A stretch of 36,119 nucleotides of DNA, from IMG/VR virus record IMGVR_UViG_3300025570_000046, positions 1-36,119 of that record; one strand, 5' to 3'. Positions 1 through 7,940 of this stretch are shown here, piece by piece. The notes beneath the pieces were generated by a model. It saw only the letters and a list, made by a program, of their open reading frames with translations. It had not been told where the DNA came from and made no database searches. Position numbers and translations under genes: made by a program. The stretch is from a virus. How positions within the stretch are numbered: position 1 is the first letter of the stretch; each line of letters starts with the position of its first letter.

Positions 1-1
1 A

Positions 2-3000
2 ATAACCGCAACATCCGAAAGTGTTAGTTTGGCAAAAACAATGTCAATATCAGAAGCAAGACAGGGTGTAACTGGAGCACAAGGAGATGATAATCAAGAT
101 TTCACTTGGGCTAATGAAAACCTAACCGGAGTTGGCCCGATTGCATCTCCTGGTCTTTTAATGACTTCAAATGTATTTGGATTCCACGATGGTATTTCAG
201 GCTCTAATGGTTCATTAGATGATTTTACATCATACTTAGATTCAGATGGTAACTTCTATTTAGGTAGTGGTTCTTCTGAAGCTCAATTTGTTTGGGATAA
301 CACAACAAAAGAATTATTAGTAAGTGGTTCTAACGCAAACATCACAGTAGATAGATTCTTCTTAGGTGGTGCATCTCAATTTGTTAGTGGTTCAAATGGT
401 AATTTGGAAATTAGTTCATCTAACTTTCATTTACAACCAGGTGGTGATGCAATCTTAAATGGTACTATTTACGCAGAAGCGGGTAGAATAGCATCTTTCA
501 TCATATCATCATCTAATTTCGATGCACTTAGATTAGTAGAAGAATTTACTCCAATTGTAGGAACAACTGCTACATTCATCGCATCAGAATTTGGTGATGG
601 TAGTACCCCAAGTATTCCAACAGAAGTAGACAATAGAGCCACTATAACAATTACAAACGTTACTTCTAGTAGAATTGCAGTTTCTGAAAGAACTAACGCA
701 ACTACCCTTCAACTAGGTACTTCAACATTTTCTGAAAAAGAAGATTATGAAATAGAGTATAGTGGGTCGTTTACCTTTAATAGTGGTAAGGTGACATTTG
801 TTAGTGAATCTATACTTACTAAATTTGCAACTGGCTCTTACGGAGCAGTTTCGGGTGGATTTTACTCTTTAGGAAAGCCAGAGGGAGAGTTTACTACATA
901 CTCATCAGATGACTTTTTAAGTGGTGTAGAAGGACTATATGCATTTGCAATAGAAGCATTTCACCCAACCAAGTTTAATAGTGCTCCAAATGATTTAACA
1001 GCATTAAACCCATTTTTCGGAAGTCTCGCAACATCCAATGCACTTTCTTTAGACGAACGAGTTGAATTTTTTCCCGCTAATAATTCTGATTTGGAATTTT
1101 TTATAAAACCAGATTTAAGAATGATTTCATCTTTAACTGGTTCTTCAACATCAATTGTAGTATCATCATCAGATTCAAAAGATTATATAAGTGGCTGGCA
1201 TGTTGAAAGCGGGCCTCCTGAATTTATATTACAAGATGTATGGAACGCTGGTTCATTTGTGGAAGGTTTTAGTTCTTTAACTAATTCAACAAACCCAACT
1301 GAAGATTTTATAAACGCATATTGGGAAGCGTCTGCAGGTGCATACGACCCACCCACACAATTTATTTGGATTTATAGTGCTTCAGTTGATGACCAAAGAA
1401 GTGGAGAACCACTAACCGGTAATATTTTCTATAATTTCTTTTTAACCGCATCATTTGGAGCAGTTGCAGACCAACCAGATAGCGAATTATTACCACCCCT
1501 CGCAACCGCAACAGTTTACTCAGGTCAATCAATAACACCATCCGAATATAACACAATTTCATCATCGTTTTTTCTATTTGACCCAGGCGCTGAAGGTACA
1601 TTAGGATATGGCAGTCAGCTGGAAATGCAAAATGCAAGACTAGCAGGTGGTGGGGAAGAAGCTGCAAGTTTCGTAACACAATCATATGCACCACTTAGGG
1701 GGGTTACTTCAACTCCAGTAGATTGGCAAACCCACGTCAATAGTGGCGCTGGCCCTAGTGCTAACTTAAATTATGGTGTACCTGGTGAAACCGCAGTAAG
1801 TAATTACTATGCTGCATATTTAGAACCAGGTTGGACACTACACCCTACTGTAGAGGCAATAATAAATGGTATAGATACTAATACTGAAGCTTATCCTAAC
1901 TCCTATCCAAACAGCTGGGCTGAAATAGGAATAAGTGGTAGTGCTCATCATAGTACATTTGTACCAGATGACAACGATACAACCCCAAGTCATGGAGTTC
2001 CACTAACCTTATATAATAACTTTGTTAGAGAAAAATACACTATATCAAAGGAAGTAAAATTATATGATGCAATTTGGCCATTGGATATTGCAGAAAGTGG
2101 TTCATTTCAACCAATCGGAACTTCTTTCTCGACTGAGATTATCAATGCACTAACATCTTCTGGCGCATCCACCGCAATAAATATTACTTCAAGATTAGAT
2201 TCGACTAGAGTTCAAACAGATTTAACAAATGCAGAGTTAGCTGAATTACAAATATTATATGCAACAACCGCCGCAAATGATGAAGTTGCTGGTACTAGAC
2301 GTTCATACTCCGTAACACACGAATCTACAAAACAATTTTCTGAAGGTAGAGTATCAACTGGTACTCAATCTGGCTCATTTGTAGAAAAAGTAACATTTAC
2401 AATTAGTGGTAGTGGTGAGTTATCATCATCAAATTTCTTTTTAGATGATAAAGGGGATATCACAGGTTCTCAAGTAAATTTCTCAGGTGGAACAATTTCT
2501 GGTTCTGCATTAAATATTAGTGCAAATAGATTTGAATTTAAAAATCGAAATGGTAGAATATTTGGGAATCCTAATAATTTTATTATATCATCATCTCTTT
2601 TATCATTAGATAATAATAACTTAGAAGTTAAAGGTGATATAAGAGCAAGTACTGGTTTTATACAAGAAACGTTCTTAGGTGGTAAAATAGTAGAAACTGG
2701 TGTAAGACACCCATCCGTTGCAAATCTAACATATCAATTACCATTTATTGAAGCATGGACAACATCATCGACAGATAAAAGATTAGATATTACAGGTTCA
2801 GATTCATCAGATAAATTTGCAGGGTCACATGGTAATTGGAGGCTTGGTGGGTTTATAAAATCCCAAACTCAGTATTTAGTAACGGGTTCAACATTCGATG
2901 GTGTAGGTTATCCAGATGAGTTTAAGAGTTGGTATGGGATAAGTGACTTAACAACTGATTATAAATTTATTGATGACACTAATGTATTTAATGTATCAGA

Positions 3001-4009
3001 CGCGTCTGCGTCATTATCACCTACTTTAGTGGGAACTCAATTAGTTTTCAATAGTGCGTCATTTACAAGAACTGGCTCCGCAGTACTAGAAACAATAACT
3101 TCTGAATTTATTAATATATCTGAATCTTTAAATAACAATTACAGAAACACTCATTTACAGTTTGCAGCAAGAGGAACTACACATCCATATACAGATGGAT
3201 TTACTGGTTTCTTCCCACAATATCAAGTTGACATCATATCTGGTTCTACGACATACTTTTCAAAAAAGTATAAAGATGAGAATGCAACACATAGAACTTG
3301 GAAAGTATTTGATATTCCAATCACAGATATTTTAACAACAGGCGCAACTAATAACACCGACACATCAGTCGCCAAAGAGTTTAAAGTTAAATTAAGTATG
3401 AACTATAGTGGTTCATCTTCAACTGGTACATTAGGAACTGATGTTAATGGTATTGGATGGGCACTTACTGAAATGAGAATGGTTGAACCCGTTAGAGCGA
3501 TATCAATCGATACTCAAACATTACACTTTAAAGATACATACTTAACATGGGATGGTAAATTATCAACAGCACATAAAGGTAACTTTGTACCGATATCAAC
3601 ATCATCCAATAGTGCACTTTCAGAATCAATCTATACACTAGGAACTGCTGATAAGAGATGGAAGACTGCATATTTAAAAGACGCAGTATCAACACTTTCT
3701 GATAGACGATTAAAATCAAATATTGAAATATCAGATTTAGGATTGAGTTTTATAGATTCACTTAAACCTGTAAAATACAATATGAATGATGATACAACAC
3801 ATTATGGGTTAATCGCTCAAGAAGTATCACAATCACTCTCTGAGTTTAGTGTTCATAGTTTTGGTGGATATGATGATGATGGGAGCTATCTATCGTTGAG
3901 GTATAGTGAATTTATATCACCAATGATTAAAGCAATTCAAGACCAACAACAAATAATAAAAACTCTACAGAATCGCATAGAAATTTTAGAGAGTGGTTCT
4001 AATAATTAA
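2..4009 (+). CDS. Giant tail fibre with C-terminal S74 chaperone, 5' end outside the window
   Basis: The frame is open from base 2, so the gene begins upstream. The TTG at 29 has no ribosome binding site and is not taken as the start. At least 1335 codons are present. The protein is rich in Ser, Gly, Asn and Thr. It repeats short modules of the type SGSNGNLEISSSNF followed by a GTI-AEAG segment near its start and again around residues 800-880 (counted from base 29), which suggests a trimeric beta-structured shaft. The last 110 residues match the intramolecular chaperone/auto-peptidase S74 of phage fibres and tailspikes. The motif SDRRLK at 3698-3715 supplies the Ser and Lys, five residues apart, of the self-cleavage dyad, and YGLIAQEV follows. 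The domain is expected to trimerise the fibre and then release itself. A terminal coiled coil (IKTLQNRIEILES) fits this. The fibre role is confident; the receptor is unknown. Confidence 0.85.
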   Translation: MTATSESVSLAKTMSISEARQGVTGAQGDDNQDFTWANENLTGVGPIASPGLLMTSNVFGFHDGISGSNGSLDDFTSYLDSDGNFYLGSGSSEAQFVWDNTTKELLVSGSNANITVDRFFLGGASQFVSGSNGNLEISSSNFHLQPGGDAILNGTIYAEAGRIASFIISSSNFDALRLVEEFTPIVGTTATFIASEFGDGSTPSIPTEVDNRATITITNVTSSRIAVSERTNATTLQLGTSTFSEKEDYEIEYSGSFTFNSGKVTFVSESILTKFATGSYGAVSGGFYSLGKPEGEFTTYSSDDFLSGVEGLYAFAIEAFHPTKFNSAPNDLTALNPFFGSLATSNALSLDERVEFFPANNSDLEFFIKPDLRMISSLTGSSTSIVVSSSDSKDYISGWHVESGPPEFILQDVWNAGSFVEGFSSLTNSTNPTEDFINAYWEASAGAYDPPTQFIWIYSASVDDQRSGEPLTGNIFYNFFLTASFGAVADQPDSELLPPLATATVYSGQSITPSEYNTISSSFFLFDPGAEGTLGYGSQLEMQNARLAGGGEEAASFVTQSYAPLRGVTSTPVDWQTHVNSGAGPSANLNYGVPGETAVSNYYAAYLEPGWTLHPTVEAIINGIDTNTEAYPNSYPNSWAEIGISGSAHHSTFVPDDNDTTPSHGVPLTLYNNFVREKYTISKEVKLYDAIWPLDIAESGSFQPIGTSFSTEIINALTSSGASTAINITSRLDSTRVQTDLTNAELAELQILYATTAANDEVAGTRRSYSVTHESTKQFSEGRVSTGTQSGSFVEKVTFTISGSGELSSSNFFLDDKGDITGSQVNFSGGTISGSALNISANRFEFKNRNGRIFGNPNNFIISSSLLSLDNNNLEVKGDIRASTGFIQETFLGGKIVETGVRHPSVANLTYQLPFIEAWTTSSTDKRLDITGSDSSDKFAGSHGNWRLGGFIKSQTQYLVTGSTFDGVGYPDEFKSWYGISDLTTDYKFIDDTNVFNVSDASASLSPTLVGTQLVFNSASFTRTGSAVLETITSEFINISESLNNNYRNTHLQFAARGTTHPYTDGFTGFFPQYQVDIISGSTTYFSKKYKDENATHRTWKVFDIPITDILTTGATNNTDTSVAKEFKVKLSMNYSGSSSTGTLGTDVNGIGWALTEMRMVEPVRAISIDTQTLHFKDTYLTWDGKLSTAHKGNFVPISTSSNSALSESIYTLGTADKRWKTAYLKDAVSTLSDRRLKSNIEISDLGLSFIDSLKPVKYNMNDDTTHYGLIAQEVSQSLSEFSVHSFGGYDDDGSYLSLRYSEFISPMIKAIQDQQQIIKTLQNRIEILESGSNN

Positions 4010-4011
4010 AC

Positions 4012-4021
4012 TATATTTATT
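4012..4021 (+). promoter_or_regulatory. Late-promoter-like motif ATATTTAT before the ligase fusion gene
   Basis: ATATTTAT lies at 4013-4020, only four bases before the ATG at 4025. If transcription starts about six bases downstream, as in T4 late promoters, the message would be nearly leaderless. This fits the absence of any Shine-Dalgarno sequence. Confidence 0.45.
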
Positions 4022-4024
4022 GCT

Positions 4025-6334
4025 ATGGGAAAACTTATAAAAGAATGGGTTAAGGGAATCTTAACTGAGGGTATAGAGAAAAAGGTAGTAGTTTACGCTG
4101 GTAGATTTCAACCATTTCACAAAGGTCACAATGCAACTTACGAGCATTTGGTAAAACAATTTGGCAGAGATAATGTTTATATTGGTACATCCAATAAAAC
4201 TGATAACATCAAATCACCATTTAAGTTTAACGAAAAGAAAATGATTATGACAAAAATGTTTGGCATCTCATCAAACAAAATTGTTCAAATCAAAAACCCA
4301 TACGCTCCAACCGAAATCATTGGTAAGTTCAACAAAGAAACTACAGCATTCATAACTGTAGTTGGTGAAAAAGATAGATACAGATTAAAAGGTAAATATT
4401 TTGAACCATACCATCCTGATAGAATTGAAAAAGGATACGAAGATAAGGGATATGTGTATGTAGCACCTGCTCAATCAAATCCAATTAGTGGAACTGATGT
4501 TAGAAATTGGTTATCCAAAGGTTCAGAAGAACAAAGAAAGAGTGGATTCAAAAAAGCATACGGAAAGTTTGACCCAAAAATATTTAAATTGGTTAGTGAT
4601 AAGTTGTTTAAGATTGAATCTAAGATGGAAAGATTCATTAACTCATTTGATATAGAACCACTTTTAGAAGCATCTCAAAATTCATCAATTGGAAAATCAT
4701 TAGTAGATGATGGGCCTGGATTTACATATGGTAACTCAAAAACATACAAAAAAGTTGGTGAAGATGTTGCTCAAATGTTGGGTTGGCAAGTAGTTGATTA
4801 TATCTTAGGTAGTGATGAAGATTCAATTTATGCAGATGATGAAAGAATATTGGGTGATAAATACCCAGTATCATACTTCCCATCAGGTAAACCAGGATTG
4901 GATGGACAAATCAGATATACAGATTTAAAAGGTAATCCTGCATATAAGACATGGGCAAAACATATTACAAAAGTAGCAACAATGGTTGGATATACTTTAG
5001 TAGATTTCTTAGATGCTGAAAAAGCAGCTGATAGTTCTAAAAACGAACCAAAGAAAGTATCAGACCCTAATAATACATCAGATGTAGAAACGGAAAAGTT
5101 TAAAGAACTAAAAGAATCTTTAATAACTGAAGGTGGGGCATATGGACATATGAATCATCCATTTGATATTGAAATGAATTTAACATTTGGTGATTTAAAA
5201 CAAATCATTAGAGGTGCATTAAACGGTAAGTTAGAATTAGCTAGAGAAAAAACAGATGGACAAGCATTAGCAGTTAGTTGGAGAGATGATAAAGGTTTAA
5301 TCGCAGCACGAAACAAAGGACACTTAAAGAACAAAGGTGAAAACGCATTAGATATAAGTGCAATGGCATCTAAATTTGGTGGACGTGGTGGATTAACCGA
5401 TGCATACAATTACGCAATGAGGGATTTAAATGATGCAATAAAATCGCTATCATCAGCTCAACGAGATAAGATATTTAAACAAGGTTCATCATTTATGAAC
5501 TTAGAGGTTATATGGCCTACATCAGTAAACGTAGTTCCTTACGGACAAGCTCTATTAGTATTCCACAACACAGGTGAGTTTAATGATGACGGTATTCAAA
5601 TTGGAGCAAATACCGATGCAGCTAAGATATTAGCCGGGATGATTAAACAAATAAATAAAAACGTTACTGATAAGTACACAATACAAGGCCCACCAGTAAC
5701 ACAACTACCTAAAAATCAAGAACTATCCAAAATGCAATCTAGGTTTAATTCACAACTTAAAAAAGTTCAATCTGAATTTAAATTAAAAGATTCTGATGGT
5801 GTAGCAGATTATCATCAAGCATGGTGGGAACAATGGGTTGATTCAAACTCACCATCTACATTAGATAACAAAACCAAAATGGGATTGGTAAAACGTTGGG
5901 CGTTTGATGATAAATCATTTAGATTAGATAAGAAAAACATTACTGATTCCGATACATTAGAGTGGTCTAAGAAAATCGATAAAAAAGACCATACTAAGTT
6001 AGCAAAAGAAAACACTAGAAAATTCGAAGATATCTTTTTAGGTGTTGGAGCAGAAGTTCTATCATTTATGAGTTCAGTACTTACAGTTAATCCTGATAAG
6101 GCAGTTAGAGATATGAAGAAGAGATTAGACCAAACGATTAAAGATGTTAGTAAATCGGGTAGTCCTGAAAAGATTACTAAACTTAAAATGGAGTTAGAAA
6201 GATTAGCAGCAATAGGTGGTAAGGATAAGATTGTACCAAATGAAGGTTTAGTATTTGTTTACAAAGGAGATACTTACAAACTTACAGGTGCTTTTGCAAG
6301 TTTAAACCAGATATTAGGTTTAATGTACTTTTAA
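4025..6334 (+). CDS. NMN-adenylyltransferase-like / polynucleotide-ligase-like fusion protein
   Basis: 769 residues. Residues 19-165 form an HxGH nucleotidyltransferase: GRFQPFHKGH at 26-35 and ISGTDVR at 154-160, as in NMN or phosphopantetheine adenylyltransferases. The C-terminal half carries covalent nucleotidyltransferase (ligase/capping) motifs: motif I KTDG with candidate nucleotide-accepting Lys409, a motif-III-like LEVIWP around Glu494, motif IV EGLVF at 740 and a motif-V-like Lys752 in YKLTG. The gap between motifs III and IV (about 245 residues) is far longer than in T4 RNA ligases, so an extra domain is inserted. The N-terminus (KGILTE/G, cut predicted after Glu15) resembles a capsid-targeting leader. 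LLE/A at 213-216 and LITE/G at 366-370 lie at domain boundaries. Substrate is unknown: RNA or DNA end repair or NAD chemistry are possible. The two enzymatic folds are fairly certain from motifs; packaging into the head is inference. Confidence 0.75.
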   Translation: MGKLIKEWVKGILTEGIEKKVVVYAGRFQPFHKGHNATYEHLVKQFGRDNVYIGTSNKTDNIKSPFKFNEKKMIMTKMFGISSNKIVQIKNPYAPTEIIGKFNKETTAFITVVGEKDRYRLKGKYFEPYHPDRIEKGYEDKGYVYVAPAQSNPISGTDVRNWLSKGSEEQRKSGFKKAYGKFDPKIFKLVSDKLFKIESKMERFINSFDIEPLLEASQNSSIGKSLVDDGPGFTYGNSKTYKKVGEDVAQMLGWQVVDYILGSDEDSIYADDERILGDKYPVSYFPSGKPGLDGQIRYTDLKGNPAYKTWAKHITKVATMVGYTLVDFLDAEKAADSSKNEPKKVSDPNNTSDVETEKFKELKESLITEGGAYGHMNHPFDIEMNLTFGDLKQIIRGALNGKLELAREKTDGQALAVSWRDDKGLIAARNKGHLKNKGENALDISAMASKFGGRGGLTDAYNYAMRDLNDAIKSLSSAQRDKIFKQGSSFMNLEVIWPTSVNVVPYGQALLVFHNTGEFNDDGIQIGANTDAAKILAGMIKQINKNVTDKYTIQGPPVTQLPKNQELSKMQSRFNSQLKKVQSEFKLKDSDGVADYHQAWWEQWVDSNSPSTLDNKTKMGLVKRWAFDDKSFRLDKKNITDSDTLEWSKKIDKKDHTKLAKENTRKFEDIFLGVGAEVLSFMSSVLTVNPDKAVRDMKKRLDQTIKDVSKSGSPEKITKLKMELERLAAIGGKDKIVPNEGLVFVYKGDTYKLTGAFASLNQILGLMYF

Positions 6335-6347
6335 TTAAATAATACAA

Positions 6348-6355
6348 TATTTATA
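6348..6355 (+). promoter_or_regulatory. Late-promoter-like motif ATATTTAT
   Basis: An exact ATATTTAT copy 17 bases before the ATG at 6373. It would drive the close-packed block 6373-9569. The leader is A-rich with no Shine-Dalgarno sequence. Confidence 0.5.
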
Positions 6356-6372
6356 TAAAACAAAAATAAGTT

Positions 6373-6978
6373 ATGAGTAAGAAATTAAAAAACATAAAAG
6401 CAGTTAGTGAAATGTTGGAGGGTAAACACAAAACCCAAACCAAAAAAACTATCGCATTTGATGGTAAAGAAGTTGTAAGAAGAGAAGTTGGGGAACTTTG
6501 GACAGATACCAAAGGTCAAGAGTGGGAGCAGAGAAAAGGTTACAAAGTAAAGGTAGGGAAACTCGCCAAACTTAGAGAAGAGTTGAAAGGGTTTCCAAAT
6601 TGTAGAAAAGATGTTTGTACTTGTACAGATGCAGGTCAAGCTGATTTAAAGATGAAGGCATATCATGGTATGTGTTTAGATTGTGTTACTGATATGGAGC
6701 ATGATTTAAAATTAAAAGGAGAGTACGATGAATATGAACGTAAAAAACTTTTAAATAATGCTGAGTCTTGGTTGAAAGAAGCAGAAATAGAAAAAGAAGT
6801 TTTAAAATCAACAATTAAAGCATCATTTATAAATGAGGATGGTTCTATTGAAGAGTGGGATGGTTTATCAGAAGAAGAAGTGATGAAACAAATTGAAGAG
6901 GGTTTCGAAAAGTTTAAAGAAAACTTTATAGGAAAACTCAAAGGAGAACTTAATGAAAAGATTATTCAAAAAGATTGA
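6373..6978 (+). CDS. Cys-rich, possibly zinc-binding protein of unknown function
   Basis: 201 residues, highly charged. Five cysteines and a histidine cluster as C77-x4-C82-x-C84 then H98-x2-C101-x2-C104, a spacing compatible with one zinc site. The rest of the C-terminal half (residues 110-200) is predicted helical and Lys/Glu-rich. The N-terminus reads SEMLE/G at residues 12-17, which fits the hydrophobic-x-Glu processing rule of T4-type prohead proteases. The protein may therefore be a packaged head protein, but this is inference. The ATG at 6373 is the only start after the promoter motif, and it has no Shine-Dalgarno sequence. The 3' end overlaps the next gene by 26 bases, so the two are probably translationally coupled. 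I do not recognise a named family. Confidence 0.7.
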   Translation: MSKKLKNIKAVSEMLEGKHKTQTKKTIAFDGKEVVRREVGELWTDTKGQEWEQRKGYKVKVGKLAKLREELKGFPNCRKDVCTCTDAGQADLKMKAYHGMCLDCVTDMEHDLKLKGEYDEYERKKLLNNAESWLKEAEIEKEVLKSTIKASFINEDGSIEEWDGLSEEEVMKQIEEGFEKFKENFIGKLKGELNEKIIQKD

Positions 6979-7219
6979 AAATGGATTAACTGAAATGTTT
7001 AAAGATGATAATTCAATAAATGAAAAGGCCGTAATCGGTTTTTTAGCTTTCTTAATGATGGTATTAACATTACTTATTGATTTATATACAGGAATCAAAG
7101 GTGATGAAATGCCAATACATGAATTTGTATTTGATGGATTCTTATACATCACATTAGGAGCATTAGGAATTGCATCTGTAGATAAGATTTGGGGAAACAA
7201 AGGAAAAAAAGAAGAATAA
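6953..7219 (+). CDS. Small two-span membrane protein, possible holin
   Basis: 88 residues. Two hydrophobic segments are visible, about residues 26-46 (IGFLAFLMMVLTLLIDLY) and 62-77 (FDGFLYITLGALGIAS). They are separated by a short acidic loop, with a basic Lys-rich C-terminal tail (GNKGKKEE). Size, topology and charged tail resemble class II holins, which would open the inner membrane for lysis. No endolysin is visible in this window, and many phage membrane proteins share this layout, so the role is only a candidate. It starts inside the previous gene with GGAGAAC as ribosome binding site, and its stop overlaps the next start (TAATG). Confidence 0.65.
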   Translation: MKRLFKKIENGLTEMFKDDNSINEKAVIGFLAFLMMVLTLLIDLYTGIKGDEMPIHEFVFDGFLYITLGALGIASVDKIWGNKGKKEE

Positions 7220-7635
7220 TGGATATTAAAGGTTATTTAAGAGAAAGATTTAATGAGTATTACACTCAAAAAGTAGATGAAGTTCTATGTGTTGAATACG
7301 CATTATCAGACTTGTATGAAACCTTATGTTCAGAAAACCTAATGACCGAAGACCTTCGCAAATGGTTTGGAAAAGGAAAGACTGGTACTACATCAGGTGG
7401 TGGATGGGATAGATACGGAAGTGATGGTCAGAAGTTAGGTAAGTGTGGTGATGGTAAGAAGGGTGGAGCATACGCAGCTTGTTTATCAAAAGAGAAAGCT
7501 GCTAAACTTGGGCCAGCTGGACGTAAAACTTTTGTAGGTCGAAAACGAAGAGCACAAAAGAAAGCTGGTGATTCCAAAAAAGGTGGTAACCGTACTAAGG
7601 GTAAAGCCCCTACAAATAGCAAAACAGGAGCATAA
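7219..7635 (+). CDS. Basic Gly/Lys-rich protein, likely DNA-associated virion protein
   Basis: 138 residues from the ATG at 7219, which overlaps the preceding stop as TAATG. An in-frame TTG at 7189 would extend it but overlaps the previous gene by 31 bases and is not preferred. Residues 1-45 are helical. From about residue 46 (MTEDLRKWF) it becomes strongly basic and Gly-rich, with conserved-looking segments WDRYGSDGQKLGKCGDG, YAACLSKEKAAKLGP and FVGRKRRAQKKA. I associate this short module with many marine phage genomes; its function is unknown. MTE/D just before the basic part is a possible prohead-protease site, which would leave a basic peptide suited to packaged DNA. That is inference. 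An AGGAG near the end serves the next gene. Confidence 0.65.
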   Translation: MDIKGYLRERFNEYYTQKVDEVLCVEYALSDLYETLCSENLMTEDLRKWFGKGKTGTTSGGGWDRYGSDGQKLGKCGDGKKGGAYAACLSKEKAAKLGPAGRKTFVGRKRRAQKKAGDSKKGGNRTKGKAPTNSKTGA

Positions 7636-7932
7636 ATGATAAAATTAAAAGAATTACTAGAAGGTAATAATGATTACTTTAAAACAGCAGGCGAAGCCGT
7701 TGATTTTGCTAAAACCGCAGCTGAGAAAAAAGGATTTACTATTGATGAAGATGATTGGAATAATCAAATCACACATGGTGGTAAGTACAATCGTTTAAGA
7801 CCTGGTGTTGGTAAAACACATTCATTCCAAATTGGATTACTTAAAAACGGCAAACCTCAGAGAAAAGGATTATCTATATCATTGTATGGTATGGATAGTG
7901 GTAAATTTGAATTGACACATTACATAAACTAA
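7636..7932 (+). CDS. Small protein with capsid-targeting-like N-terminus
   Basis: 98 residues. It starts MIKLKELLE/G, nearly the same opening as the proteins at 16405, 19156 and the major capsid protein at 20826. A hydrophobic-x-Glu site ends the leader at Glu9. The body (residues 12-98) is a small mixed alpha/beta domain of no family I recognise. It includes ITHGGKYNRLRPGVGKT and ends in FELTHYIN. The ATG directly abuts the previous stop and has AGGAG six bases upstream (7626-7630). Inferred role: a packaged internal head protein. Confidence 0.65.
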   Translation: MIKLKELLEGNNDYFKTAGEAVDFAKTAAEKKGFTIDEDDWNNQITHGGKYNRLRPGVGKTHSFQIGLLKNGKPQRKGLSISLYGMDSGKFELTHYIN

Positions 7933-7940
7933 GGAATACT

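Noticed and set aside
29-4009. TTG at 29 as the true start of the first fibre gene.
   Set aside because: The frame stays open to base 2 with fibre-like codons and there is no ribosome binding site. The gene is cut by the window edge.
3698-4009. S74 domains read as lytic peptidases.
   Set aside because: S74 is a self-cleaving fibre chaperone. Position at the fibre C-terminus and the SDRRLK motif fit that, not cell lysis.
7189-7218. Ten extra N-terminal residues from a TTG start for the basic protein.
   Set aside because: It would overlap the membrane gene by 31 bases. The ATG at 7219 forms the usual TAATG overlap.
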